Positions 31,439-39,751 of a stretch of DNA of 39,888 nucleotides are shown piece after piece. Source of the stretch: Akkermansia muciniphila (GTDB lineage Bacteria > Verrucomicrobiota > Verrucomicrobiia > Opitutales > Opitutaceae); assembly GCA_945888375.1 (NCBI GenBank), contig CAMCZZ010000024.1, positions 1 through 39,888 on the forward strand, written 5' to 3'. The translations under genes and the position numbers were made by a program. The notes beneath the pieces are model-generated. The model made no database searches, was not told the DNA's origin, and saw only the letters and a program-made list of their open reading frames with translations. Position 1 is the first letter of the stretch. Each line of letters opens with the position of its first letter.

Positions 31439-32962
31439 TTATTCGATGACGAGGTTACGGAAGGACACGGGGGCTCCGTGGTCTTGGAAGCCGAGGCGGC
31501 CGGTCTGGGGGAGGGTGGCGATGGCTTTTTTGAATTTGTTGGGGGTGCCGTCGGGGTTTAGGCCGGGGGTGGTCCACTCTTCGAGCTTGGCGGAGACGAC
31601 GCGTTCGCGGTCGATCCAGACTTCGATGTAGGTGCCGATGGTGCGCACGGTGAGCTGGTGCCAGGCATCGGGTTGGATGGTGCGCTGGCGGGTGGGCGGA
31701 AGGAGGTCAAAGAGGGCGCCGACGACGTGGGCGGGGTTGGGGGCCTCGCCTTGGAGTAGCTGGACCTCGAGTGAGTTTTGCACGGGGTCGGCGAGGTCGG
31801 AGGTGCGGAGGAAGACACCGCTATTGCCGCCGGCGGGGAGGCGAAATTCACAGTTCAGGGTGAAGTCGCCGTGGAGGGCGCGGGTGAAGAGGTAGCCGCC
31901 CTTGCCGGAGGAGGAGAGGACGCCGTCGGTGTAGGACCAGTTGGCGCGGTCGAACTCGGCGTTGGCGAGGTCGGGTGCGAGGAGAGGGCGCGGGGCGGGC
32001 CAGTTGGGGGCGGGGGAGGCGGGGGCGGGGAGGGAGGCGGGGGATGGGTCGAGGGTAAAGCCGGGGGGGGCGACTCGGCCGGCGAGGAGGTCGGGGAGGG
32101 GGGCGGCGAGGGCGGCGCGGAAGTAAGCGACGCAAGCGGAGAGTTCTTTTTCGAGCTGAGGGGTGTCGTGTTCGTATTCGAGGAAGGCGACGCCGGAGAA
32201 GCCCGCCTGGCGGAGGACGGCGAGCTGGCCGGCGAGGTCGCCGGCGCCGGTTCCGAAGGGGCGGTCGCGGCCTTTTTTGGCGGGTTCGTCCACGTCTTTG
32301 AGGTGGAGCTCGAGGACGCGGGGGGCGACGGCGCGGAGGGAGGCGACGGGGTCGAGGCCGTTGCGCAGCCAGTGGCCGGTGTCGGCGCAGAGGCCAATGT
32401 GGGGGCCGAAGGATTTGACGGTTTCGAGGGCGAAGGCGGGGTCAGCGTAGCGGGAGGGGGAGGGGTGGTTATGGAGCGCTACGCGGATGCCGGCGGCCGC
32501 GGCGAAGGGGGCGATCTGGGCGAGGGTGGCGGGGTCGATCTCGGTGGCGACGGTGCGGATGCCGAGGGTGCGGGCGAAGGCGAAGAGGCGTTGCCACTCG
32601 TCCACCGAGCCGGGGGAGAGCACGCCGTAGCTGACGGCGAGCAGGTCGCGCTCGGCGAGCCAGCCTTTGACGGTGGCGAGGGTGGCAGGGTCGAGGTCGT
32701 GGCCGAAGGAGCCTTGGAGGCCGCCGCCGAGGGTTTGCCCCTTGTAAACCTGAAGGTGGCGGAGGCCGAGGGCGCGGGCCTTGTCGAGGGTTTCGAGGAA
32801 GGTGAAACGGCGTAAGGTCCAGTGCTGGAGACCGAGCTCGATCTGCGCGGCGGGCGCCGGCTCAGACGCGGCGGAAGTGGGGGCCGCGGTGGCTGCGTGG
32901 CTGATCGATAGAACGGGAAGAAAGAGACCGCAGAGGGAAAAGATAAGGGCGGGAAGGCGCAT
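31439..32962 (-). CDS. Secreted TIM-barrel sugar isomerase/epimerase fused to DUF1080
   Basis: This 507-aa protein has a signal peptide (about residues 1-24). Residues 40-285 are an AP-endonuclease-2-type TIM barrel as in sugar phosphate isomerases/epimerases: GLQHWTLRRFTF, VALHNHP, LCADTGH (Asp194, His196), ELHLKDVD (His220) and LEYEHD (Glu262) are the apparent metal ligands. A Pro/Ala-rich linker (300-330) leads to a DUF1080 domain (3-keto-disaccharide hydrolase, jelly-roll): GDFTLNCEFRLPAGGNSGVFLR, then GRLGFQDHGAPVSFRNLVIE at the C-terminus. The two domains are usually separate proteins in glycoside clusters. The ATG at 32962 gives the signal peptide; the longer frame to 33106 is spurious. 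Confidence 0.85.
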   Translation of the reverse strand: MRLPALIFSLCGLFLPVLSISHAATAAPTSAASEPAPAAQIELGLQHWTLRRFTFLETLDKARALGLRHLQVYKGQTLGGGLQGSFGHDLDPATLATVKGWLAERDLLAVSYGVLSPGSVDEWQRLFAFARTLGIRTVATEIDPATLAQIAPFAAAAGIRVALHNHPSPSRYADPAFALETVKSFGPHIGLCADTGHWLRNGLDPVASLRAVAPRVLELHLKDVDEPAKKGRDRPFGTGAGDLAGQLAVLRQAGFSGVAFLEYEHDTPQLEKELSACVAYFRAALAAPLPDLLAGRVAPPGFTLDPSPASLPAPASPAPNWPAPRPLLAPDLANAEFDRANWSYTDGVLSSSGKGGYLFTRALHGDFTLNCEFRLPAGGNSGVFLRTSDLADPVQNSLEVQLLQGEAPNPAHVVGALFDLLPPTRQRTIQPDAWHQLTVRTIGTYIEVWIDRERVVSAKLEEWTTPGLNPDGTPNKFKKAIATLPQTGRLGFQDHGAPVSFRNLVIE

Positions 32963-33023
32963 GGTCGTGAGTTGCAATGGCGGAAAAGCGGGTATGGCAA
33001 AAAACCGGCGAACGCGTGGTCTT

Positions 33024-34361
33024 TTAGAACACGCGGTAGGATTTGTGAATGAGGCGGGCGGCGTCGGGCTGGCCGACGCAGGCGACGGCGGCGGGGTCCC
33101 ATTCAAAGGGACGGCCTAGACGGATCGCGAGGTTGCCCAAAAGGGTGAACTCGGTGAGGTCGGCGGAGTGGTCCACAATGTTGGAGCCGGGGGCGGGGCC
33201 GCCCTTGATAGCCCGCAGCCATTCAAGGTAGGGGCTGCCCTTGGGGATGCGGGGGATGGAGCGCGCAGGACGTTTAAAAGAATCCATGCGGGACTCGGGC
33301 AGAAGGCGGGGGGAATCACTGTAATCTCCAGGAGAATACAAGATGCCGGCGTCGCCGACATAGTAGGTGCCGCTGCCGGGGAGTTTTTCCTCGGGGTCGA
33401 GGCCGGGTGGGCGGGCGGGGCGCCGGCCGCCGTCGGACCAGGTGAGCAGGACGGGGGCGAGGGCGCCGCGGGAGGGGAACTCCATGATGACGTGGGAGGA
33501 CTTGGGCGCGCAGATGGCGGTATTGCCCTCGCTCTCGGCGCGGACTTTGACAGGGCCGCGGAGGTTTAAGGCCCAGAAGGGGGCGTCGAGCACGTGGCAG
33601 CCCATGTCGCCCATGGCACCGCAGCCGTAGTCCCAGAAGCCGCGCCACTTGAAGGGGGCGACCTCGTTGACGAAGGGGCGGTAGGGGGCGACGCCGAGCC
33701 AGAGATTCCAATCGAGGGTATCGGGCGGGCGGATGTCAGGGGTGGGCCAGGCGACGCCTTGGGGCCAGACGGGGCGGTTGGTCCAGCAGTGGACCTCGCG
33801 GACCTGGCCGATGGCACCGGCTTCGATCCACTCCTTGATGAGTCGGCAGCCCTCGAAGGCGTGGCCCTGGTTGCCCATCTGGGTGACGACGCCGGCCTTG
33901 GCGGCGGCGGCTTTGAGGAGGCGGGCCTCGCCGATGGTCTGGGTGAGGGGTTTTTGAACGTAGACGTGTTTGCCGCGCTCCATCGCGGCGAGGGCGATGG
34001 GGGCGTGCATGTGGTCGGGGGTTGAGATGGTGACGGCGTCGATGCGGTCGTGGAGCTGGTCCAGCATGACGCGGTAATCGCGGAATCGTGGAACGTTCGG
34101 GAAAAGCTGAAAGGTTTGGGCGCCGCGGGCGAAATCGACGTCGCAGAGGCCGACGAGCTCCTCGCCGGAGCAGTTCATGGTGTCCTCGTGGCCCTTGCCG
34201 CCGACGCCTACGCAGGCGACGCGGACCTTCCGGCCGCGAACGAGGTTGCGGTAGGGGCTGTCGGGGAGGGTGTCGGCGCGTAGCCAGGGAGCGGTGACAA
34301 GGGCGGCGGTGGCGAGGCCGGCAGTGTGGAGAAAACGGCGGCGGGTGGGGCGAGAGGGCAT
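33024..34361 (-). CDS. Tat-exported Gfo/Idh/MocA oxidoreductase 4
   Basis: This 445-aa oxidoreductase starts with a Tat motif (TRRRFLHTAG, residues 6-15). The Rossmann motif is VGVGGKG (51-57), the catalytic lysine is Lys137 in YVQKPL, and GDMGCHVLDAPFWAL carries the conserved histidine. PDHMHAP matches the PDHxHA motif. The TTG at 34367 is rejected in favour of the ATG at 34361. It is 61 bp upstream of the isomerase-DUF1080 fusion gene and reads in the same direction, so the two are likely co-transcribed and may act in sequence. Confidence 0.92.
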   Translation of the reverse strand: MPSRPTRRRFLHTAGLATAALVTAPWLRADTLPDSPYRNLVRGRKVRVACVGVGGKGHEDTMNCSGEELVGLCDVDFARGAQTFQLFPNVPRFRDYRVMLDQLHDRIDAVTISTPDHMHAPIALAAMERGKHVYVQKPLTQTIGEARLLKAAAAKAGVVTQMGNQGHAFEGCRLIKEWIEAGAIGQVREVHCWTNRPVWPQGVAWPTPDIRPPDTLDWNLWLGVAPYRPFVNEVAPFKWRGFWDYGCGAMGDMGCHVLDAPFWALNLRGPVKVRAESEGNTAICAPKSSHVIMEFPSRGALAPVLLTWSDGGRRPARPPGLDPEEKLPGSGTYYVGDAGILYSPGDYSDSPRLLPESRMDSFKRPARSIPRIPKGSPYLEWLRAIKGGPAPGSNIVDHSADLTEFTLLGNLAIRLGRPFEWDPAAVACVGQPDAARLIHKSYRVF

Positions 34362-34389
34362 GAGCAACTAGGTGGAAAAATTGAAAAAT

Positions 34390-34424
34390 GGAAACCGGTG
34401 AAAAGGGCGGGTTATTTGGCGGGG
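34390..34424. repeat. 35-bp repeat, copy A (3' end of ThuA-HEAT gene)
   Basis: This 35-bp segment matches 38531-38565 with two mismatches. It spans the stop codon and the last codons of the ThuA-HEAT gene and the first bases of the spacer. In both copies the gene ends in Pro-Ala-Lys. Confidence 0.75.
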
Positions 34425-37126
34425 CCGGAGGCGACGCTGGCGAGGAGGTCGCGGGCTTTGTCCGACCAAAGCATTTTGCGGAGGGCGGCCAGGATGGCCT
34501 GACGCTCTTCGTCGCGCTGGAGGTGGGGCCAGAGGGCTTTGTAGTCGGAGACTTTGGCGTCGGCGGGGATACTCACGGCTTCACGGAGAAGGTCGAGGAG
34601 CGCTCCCTGGGCTAGGATGCGCTCGGCAGGAACTTCGAGGCGGGTAGTGGCGGCTTCTCGCAGGATGGCGCGAGTGGCGGGGTTGCGGGCGGAGGCGAGG
34701 GCACGCAGGACCTCGCGGCGGCGAGTAGAGTCGGGGTCGAGCAGTTCGGTCTCGACCGCGGCGAGGGCGGCAGGGGTGTCCATCGAGGCCAGGATGGCCA
34801 TGAGGGCTGCTCGGGGGGCGGCGGAGGAGCGGGGCAATCGCTCCACGACGAGGGTGGCGGCCGCAGTGGCGTCCGGCGTGGCGGCGAAAGTGGCGGAGAG
34901 CGCACGTTGGAGGGCTCGGCGCTCGGCGGGTTTTTCGGCGGAGAGTAGGAGATCGAGCAGGGCGGGCAGATCGGCTGGGCTGGCGAGGCTGCCGGCGGCG
35001 GAGAGGGCGGCGGAGCGCACGGTGGGTTCTTCGGCGCGGGTGAGTTCGAGCGCGATGGGGAAGGAGGGAAGGTGGCGGCGGCGGGCGAGGACGTCGAGCA
35101 GGGCGGCGCGGGCGGGGGGGGCTTGGGCGGGGTCGCGTAGCAGAGCGAGCAGGGCAGCATCAGCGGCGGGGTCGGACAGGGCGGCAAGGGCGTCACGGGC
35201 GGCCTCGGCGATGGGGGCGGAAGCGGTCAGACGGGTGGCGATGGCGGGGATGGCGGCGACGGTGCCAAGGCGGCCAAGGGCGGCGAGGGCGGCGGTAGCG
35301 AGGGCCTCGTCTTCGGCGGAGGCGGCGGTGGCGAGGAGTTTGCTGGAGACCGGGCTGAGGGGCGCGGGGAGGGCGTCTAGGAAGGCGGCGCGGGCCTCGG
35401 GGCTGGCGGCTGAGAGGGTGGTCCAAGCCTGGGTGAGAAATTTAGTGTCAGGGTGGGCGGCGGCAAGTTGGGCGGCCTGGAGGGCGGTGGCGGGGTCGGC
35501 TAACAAGGCTAGCAGGGTGGCGCGGGCGGCGGCGGGTTTGCTTTGCAGCTGGACGCGGGCCTGGGCGAGGTGGTGGTGGGAGGGGGCGTCGGCAGTGAGT
35601 TTTGGGGAAAGTTCGGCAAGGGCGAGGGCGGTCTCTGGTTCGGAAGGGCGGGCCTTGCGCAGGGCGGCGAGGGACTCGGGTGAATCGATGACGGCGAGGG
35701 CGCGGGCGGCGGCGGCGGTGACGGCGGGGTCGGCCTTGGTTTCGCGAGCGAGGCGGGCGAGGGCGGTGACGGCGGCGGGGGCGGCGCGTCGGCCGAGCGT
35801 ATCAATGATACTTATACGGACGGAGGGGGCGGTGGTTTTGGCCAGCGCGTCGAGCAGGACTTGGTCGGCGGCAGGCGTGAGGTGTTCCAAAAGCAGGACC
35901 AGCGCGAAGGGGGCGGTGTCAGGCTCGGCGAGGAGGGGGGCGAGCCGGGGCAGGTCGGCGTCGGTGAGGAGGCCGGGGAGAAGCCGGGCGGCGGCGGCGC
36001 GGGCGGCGGGGGTGGCGGAGGTGTCGAGGACGAGGGCCAGCAAGGGCTCGCGCAGGGTGGGGGCGGCGAGGGCGGCGCCGTGTTGGCGGAGGTAGGTTTC
36101 CAGGGTGATGTAGGCGGCGCGATCCTGGCCGTGGTTGTAAGTGCGGAGTTGGGTGGCGGCGGCGCGGGCGGCGTCGGGGTTGACGCGATTTTGCAGGGGG
36201 AGAGGGGTGGCGGGGGCCAGGGCGGGCTCAGGGTTGGGGGAGAGGCGGGCGGAGGGGACTGCGTCGAGGAGGAGGTCACCGAGGGCGTATTGGAGGCCGG
36301 CGAGGAAGTGGGCGAGGACCTCGGGTTGGTAATAGACGTCGGAATTATGGCCGAGGGAGGAGTAGAAGACGCGGCCGCCGGCGGGCTCTTGTTTTATCCA
36401 AGAGATGGGAAAGTCGTTGTCTTTGCGGTGGATTTTGTCGGCGGGGCGGGCGTTTTCGGGTTTGGTCATGTCGAGGCTGAGCACGACGCGGTGGGTGGCG
36501 CGGGAATAGGGGCCGCCGATCTGGTAAATCTCATCGCGGATCCAGAAGCCTTGGTTGCGGAAAGGGGCCACGAGGGGGTGGGCTGGGTCGTCCAGTTTTA
36601 TGGCGACGGTGTCGCCGCCGTTCCAAGGGTGGCCGTGAAAGACGCCGCCGATGAGGGCCTGGGCTTCGGGCCAAGTGGGGAAGTTGTCGGAGCCGGCGTG
36701 GATGCCGGCGATGCCGCCGCCGCGGGCGACGAGGGCGAGGAGGGCGGCGCGGTGGGCGGGGTTATCGAATTTGAGCTGGGTGGTGTTGTTGAAGACGACG
36801 GCGTCGAAACGGGCGAGGTTGGCGGGCTCGAAGGCGGCCATGTCTTCGGAGAGCTCGGCGGTGTAGGCACCGGTGGCGGCGCCGAGGCGGAGGAGGGCCT
36901 GGTTGCCGTGGGGGATGGAGTCGTGGACGAAGCCCTCGGTGCGGTAGAACACGAGCAGGCGACGGGGGCGGGCGGGGGTGGTGGGTGCGGCGGAGGGGAG
37001 GGCGGCCTCGATGCGGGCCTGTTCGCCGGGGTTGAGGGGTTTGAGGACTTTTTTGGCTGGTGCGGCGGAGAGGGGAGCGGCGGCGGCGAGCAGGAGGGCG
37101 GAGAGGAGGAGGGAAAGGGGGCGCAT
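34412..37126 (-). CDS. Secreted ThuA domain protein with HEAT-like repeats
   Basis: This 904-aa protein has a signal peptide (residues 1-22). A ThuA domain at about 56-284 is shown by LLVFYRTEGFVHDSI, FNNTTQLKF, GGGIAGIHAGSDNFPTWPE, FHGHPW and GRVFYSSLGH. ThuA belongs to the glutamine amidotransferase-like superfamily and is linked to trehalose and glycoside catabolism. Residues about 320-890 are a long Ala/Leu-rich array of HEAT-like helical repeats (many LAALA-type segments), probably a scaffold or binding surface. This ThuA-HEAT layout is often seen in Verrucomicrobia and Planctomycetes. It may process or tether a product of the neighbouring oxidoreductases; its reaction is unknown. Confidence 0.85.
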   Translation of the reverse strand: MRPLSLLLSALLLAAAAPLSAAPAKKVLKPLNPGEQARIEAALPSAAPTTPARPRRLLVFYRTEGFVHDSIPHGNQALLRLGAATGAYTAELSEDMAAFEPANLARFDAVVFNNTTQLKFDNPAHRAALLALVARGGGIAGIHAGSDNFPTWPEAQALIGGVFHGHPWNGGDTVAIKLDDPAHPLVAPFRNQGFWIRDEIYQIGGPYSRATHRVVLSLDMTKPENARPADKIHRKDNDFPISWIKQEPAGGRVFYSSLGHNSDVYYQPEVLAHFLAGLQYALGDLLLDAVPSARLSPNPEPALAPATPLPLQNRVNPDAARAAATQLRTYNHGQDRAAYITLETYLRQHGAALAAPTLREPLLALVLDTSATPAARAAAARLLPGLLTDADLPRLAPLLAEPDTAPFALVLLLEHLTPAADQVLLDALAKTTAPSVRISIIDTLGRRAAPAAVTALARLARETKADPAVTAAAARALAVIDSPESLAALRKARPSEPETALALAELSPKLTADAPSHHHLAQARVQLQSKPAAARATLLALLADPATALQAAQLAAAHPDTKFLTQAWTTLSAASPEARAAFLDALPAPLSPVSSKLLATAASAEDEALATAALAALGRLGTVAAIPAIATRLTASAPIAEAARDALAALSDPAADAALLALLRDPAQAPPARAALLDVLARRRHLPSFPIALELTRAEEPTVRSAALSAAGSLASPADLPALLDLLLSAEKPAERRALQRALSATFAATPDATAAATLVVERLPRSSAAPRAALMAILASMDTPAALAAVETELLDPDSTRRREVLRALASARNPATRAILREAATTRLEVPAERILAQGALLDLLREAVSIPADAKVSDYKALWPHLQRDEERQAILAALRKMLWSDKARDLLASVASGPAK

Positions 37127-37180
37127 GGCGGGAGCGTGAAAGGGGAACGGGGAGCGTGAAGCGGAGGGGAATGCGGAGGG

Positions 37181-38485
37181 TTAGACGAGGGTCCAGGGGC
37201 CGCGGTAGGCCCGGCAGAGGCGGGCGGAGGCGTCGGGGGCATCGAGGATGGTCTCGGTGGCCGGGTCCCAGCGCAGGGTGGAGCGGCCGGTGCGGAAGGC
37301 GATATTGGCGAGGTGGGCGACGGCGGCGGCGCGGTGGGAAGTTTCGGGGGGGCAGATGACGGGGCGGCCGAGGAGGATGCCGTCGATGAAGTTGCCGGTG
37401 TGCCGGGTGTTGCGGCGGTCGATGACGAAGCCTTGGGAGGGGATGGGGGCGCGGCGTAGGCGGGCGTCGCTGAATTCGGAGACGCCGCGATCGACGTGGG
37501 CCCAGCCCTGGTCGCCCTCGATGCGGAGGCCGCTGCGGAAGGCGCTGGACACCTGAATGACCTGGCCGCCGGCGTAGTGGGCGGCGAAGGCGTATTTATC
37601 GACGGTGTCGTAGAGCGGGTCTTCGTGGAAGGTGGCGGCGGCGTTGTGCAGGGCAACGGGCCCGGTGTGGTCCACCCCGAGGGCCCAAGAGGCGATGTCG
37701 TAGTGGTGGCCGATCCAATCGGAGAGTTGTCCGCCGGAATAGTCGCTGATCCAGCGGAAGTGGAAGTGGCAGCGCTCGTTGTAGTAGGGGGCATCGGGGG
37801 CGGGGCCGAGCCACATGTCGTAGTCGAGCTCCGCGGGGATGGTCTGGGGCGCGAGGGGGGCGGTCATCTTGGGGCGGTCGCCCTTGCCGCCGGGGAGGCC
37901 AACCTCGACTTTGCTGATGCGGCCGAAGAAGCCGTTGCGGGCGAGCTCGACCACGCGTTGGAACTCGGAGGAGGAGCGTTGCTGGCTGCCGACCTGGCAG
38001 ACGATGCCGGCCTGCTCGATGGCGCGGACCATGGCGCGGCCTTCGGGGATGGTGAGAGCGAAGGGTTTTTCGAGATAGATGTGAAGGCCGCGGCGGGCGG
38101 CGGAAATGACGGGGATGGCGTGCCAGTGGTCGGGCGTGGCGATAACGACGGCGTCGAGATCGCGGGCGAGGAGGTCGCGGAAATCGGTGGTTTGGTAAGC
38201 GGGGCCGGCGGACGAGGCGGAGGCGTAGTGTTTGTCCACGCGTTCGGCGGATTGGCGGAGATGCTTGCGGTCCACGTCGCACAGGGCGGTGACGCGGACT
38301 CGGGGGTGGTCGAGGAAACCGCCGAGCACGCCGCGGCCCTGACCACCGAGTCCTATAACCCCGACTTGAAGGAGGCCGGAGGGAGCGGGAGCGGAGACGT
38401 CGCGGCCGAGCACGCGGGAGGGAAGGATGAGGGGGGCGACTGCGGCGGCGGCGAGGGATTTTTGGAGAAAGGTGCGGCGGAGCAT
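37181..38485 (-). CDS. Tat-exported Gfo/Idh/MocA oxidoreductase 5
   Basis: This 434-aa oxidoreductase has a short Tat signal (MLRRTFLQKSLAAAA, twin arginines at 3-4). The Rossmann motif is IGLGGQG (44-50), the EKP catalytic motif is complete (YLEKPF, Lys140), and SDWIGHHYDIASWAL is the His-bearing motif. TPDHWHA matches the family. Its closest relative in the window is oxidoreductase 1, which shares VGSQQRS and the DYD.WLG segment. It lies 67 bp downstream of the DUF1080 gene and 54 bp upstream of the ThuA-HEAT gene, so this trio looks like one transcript. Confidence 0.92.
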   Translation of the reverse strand: MLRRTFLQKSLAAAAVAPLILPSRVLGRDVSAPAPSGLLQVGVIGLGGQGRGVLGGFLDHPRVRVTALCDVDRKHLRQSAERVDKHYASASSAGPAYQTTDFRDLLARDLDAVVIATPDHWHAIPVISAARRGLHIYLEKPFALTIPEGRAMVRAIEQAGIVCQVGSQQRSSSEFQRVVELARNGFFGRISKVEVGLPGGKGDRPKMTAPLAPQTIPAELDYDMWLGPAPDAPYYNERCHFHFRWISDYSGGQLSDWIGHHYDIASWALGVDHTGPVALHNAAATFHEDPLYDTVDKYAFAAHYAGGQVIQVSSAFRSGLRIEGDQGWAHVDRGVSEFSDARLRRAPIPSQGFVIDRRNTRHTGNFIDGILLGRPVICPPETSHRAAAVAHLANIAFRTGRSTLRWDPATETILDAPDASARLCRAYRGPWTLV

Positions 38486-38530
38486 GGTAGTTTTTGGGGG
38501 GACGCAGGGATTTTAAAAAAACGGGGAAGG

Positions 38531-38565
38531 GGAAAGCGGTGAAAAGGACGGGTTATTTGGCGGGG
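38531..38565. repeat. 35-bp repeat, copy B (3' end of DUF1080 gene)
   Basis: This is the second copy of the segment at 34390-34424, with 33 of 35 positions identical. It covers the stop codon and last codons of the DUF1080 gene. Confidence 0.75.
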
Positions 38566-39368
38566 AGTTCAGGAGTGGGAACAACCCAGATATTGCGGAA
38601 ACGGACGCGGTCGCCGTGGTCTTGGAGGCGAAGGGGGGCGGCGGGGGGATGCGCGGAGTAAACGGCGACTTTTTTCCAGGTGCTGAGGCCGTAGAACTCG
38701 GCGTTGTTTTGCACCACGACTCCATTCAGCACGACGGTGACGGCGGCGGGCTCGCGGAGTTTGCCCTCGGCGGAAAAGAGCGGGGCGTGGAAAAAGATGT
38801 CATAGGTGTTCCACTCGCCCGGAGGGCGCACGGCGTTGGCTAGCGGGGGGTGTTGCCCGTAGACGGCGCCCACATAGCCGTCGGCGTAGGTGGGGTTGTC
38901 GTGGTTGTCGAGAATCTGGATCTCGTAGCGATCCATGAGGAAGACACCGCTGTTGCCGCGACCCTGGCCGGAGCCTTTGACGGGAAGGGGGGCGCTCCAT
39001 TCGAGATGGAGATGGCAGGAGCCGAAGGACTGGCGGGTGATGAGGTTGCCGGCCTTGGGGGTGACTTCGAAGGTGCCATCGCGGACGAGCCAGGCGGGGT
39101 TTTGCCATGCGGACAGATCGGTGCCGTCGAAAAGGATGACGGCGCCGGTGGGCGGGATGGAGGCGGGAGCGAGGGCCTCGGCGGGCCGCGGCGTGGCGAG
39201 GGGCGGGACGGGGCGGGCGGGATCATGAACAGGCCAGCCGTCGGGGTTGATCGCTGGGGAAGGGGGCGTGGCTGGGGCGGGCTCGGCGGCGGAGGCGATA
39301 GGGGCGAGCCATGAAGCCAGGGCAAGGAGACTGGCGAGGGTGGCGAGATGGGAGAGGGGAATGCGCAT
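38553..39368 (-). CDS. Secreted DUF1080 (3-keto-disaccharide hydrolase) domain protein
   Basis: This 271-aa protein has a signal peptide (about residues 1-27). Residues about 75-265 form a DUF1080 jelly-roll: GAVILFDGTDLSAWQN (75-90), SFGSCHLHLEWSAP, RGNSGVFLMDRYEIQILDNHDN (137-158), PGEWNTYDIFFHAP and the terminal DHGDRVRFRNIWV. In the characterised route of gut Bacteroides (locus around BT2156-BT2160), DUF1080 proteins cleave 3-keto-glycosides made by Gfo/Idh/MocA enzymes. It leads the block of the oxidoreductase 5 and ThuA-HEAT genes, so it is probably the hydrolase for that set. Confidence 0.9.
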   Translation of the reverse strand: MRIPLSHLATLASLLALASWLAPIASAAEPAPATPPSPAINPDGWPVHDPARPVPPLATPRPAEALAPASIPPTGAVILFDGTDLSAWQNPAWLVRDGTFEVTPKAGNLITRQSFGSCHLHLEWSAPLPVKGSGQGRGNSGVFLMDRYEIQILDNHDNPTYADGYVGAVYGQHPPLANAVRPPGEWNTYDIFFHAPLFSAEGKLREPAAVTVVLNGVVVQNNAEFYGLSTWKKVAVYSAHPPAAPLRLQDHGDRVRFRNIWVVPTPELPAK

Positions 39369-39751
39369 GGTGTGGGCTGTTTTGGGAGTGGCGGTGGGGG
39401 AGACTGAAGCGCGGTGCGGGGTAGCGCCAGCATGAGAATTGATGGTTCCTGCCTTTTACCAAGGGGTTTAATGGAGCTTTATGACCTAAAAAAGCATGAC
39501 TCCCGATTGGGTGACAAAACAATTAACCCGGATACCTGGTTTAAGCGGGATTTTGGCGCGTCAGGGTCTCTTTAGCATTTAAAGATCAACGCTTTCCACC
39601 TGAGAAGGCTGCCCGCCGTGGGCGATCTGGGGCTGGGCTGATAAGCGCTAAGCCCACCATGCAATCGGAAGGGGCGGTTCGAGGTGCTTAGCGGCCTTTT
39701 GGCGCTCGCTCCACCACTCCGCTACTCCGCTCCGATTGCATGGGTTACGGT
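39369..39751. other. 383-bp spacer with AT-rich promoter region and inverted repeat
   Basis: No gene is seen here. The left part (about 39440-39600) is A+T-rich and probably holds the promoter of the DUF1080 gene and any following transcript. Farther right, CCATGCAATCGGA (39657-39669) is a perfect 13-bp inverted repeat of TCCGATTGCATGG (39731-39743), with a 61-bp G+C-rich interior. TGGGCT/AGCCCA (about 39633-39655) forms a smaller hairpin just left of it. Confidence 0.6.
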
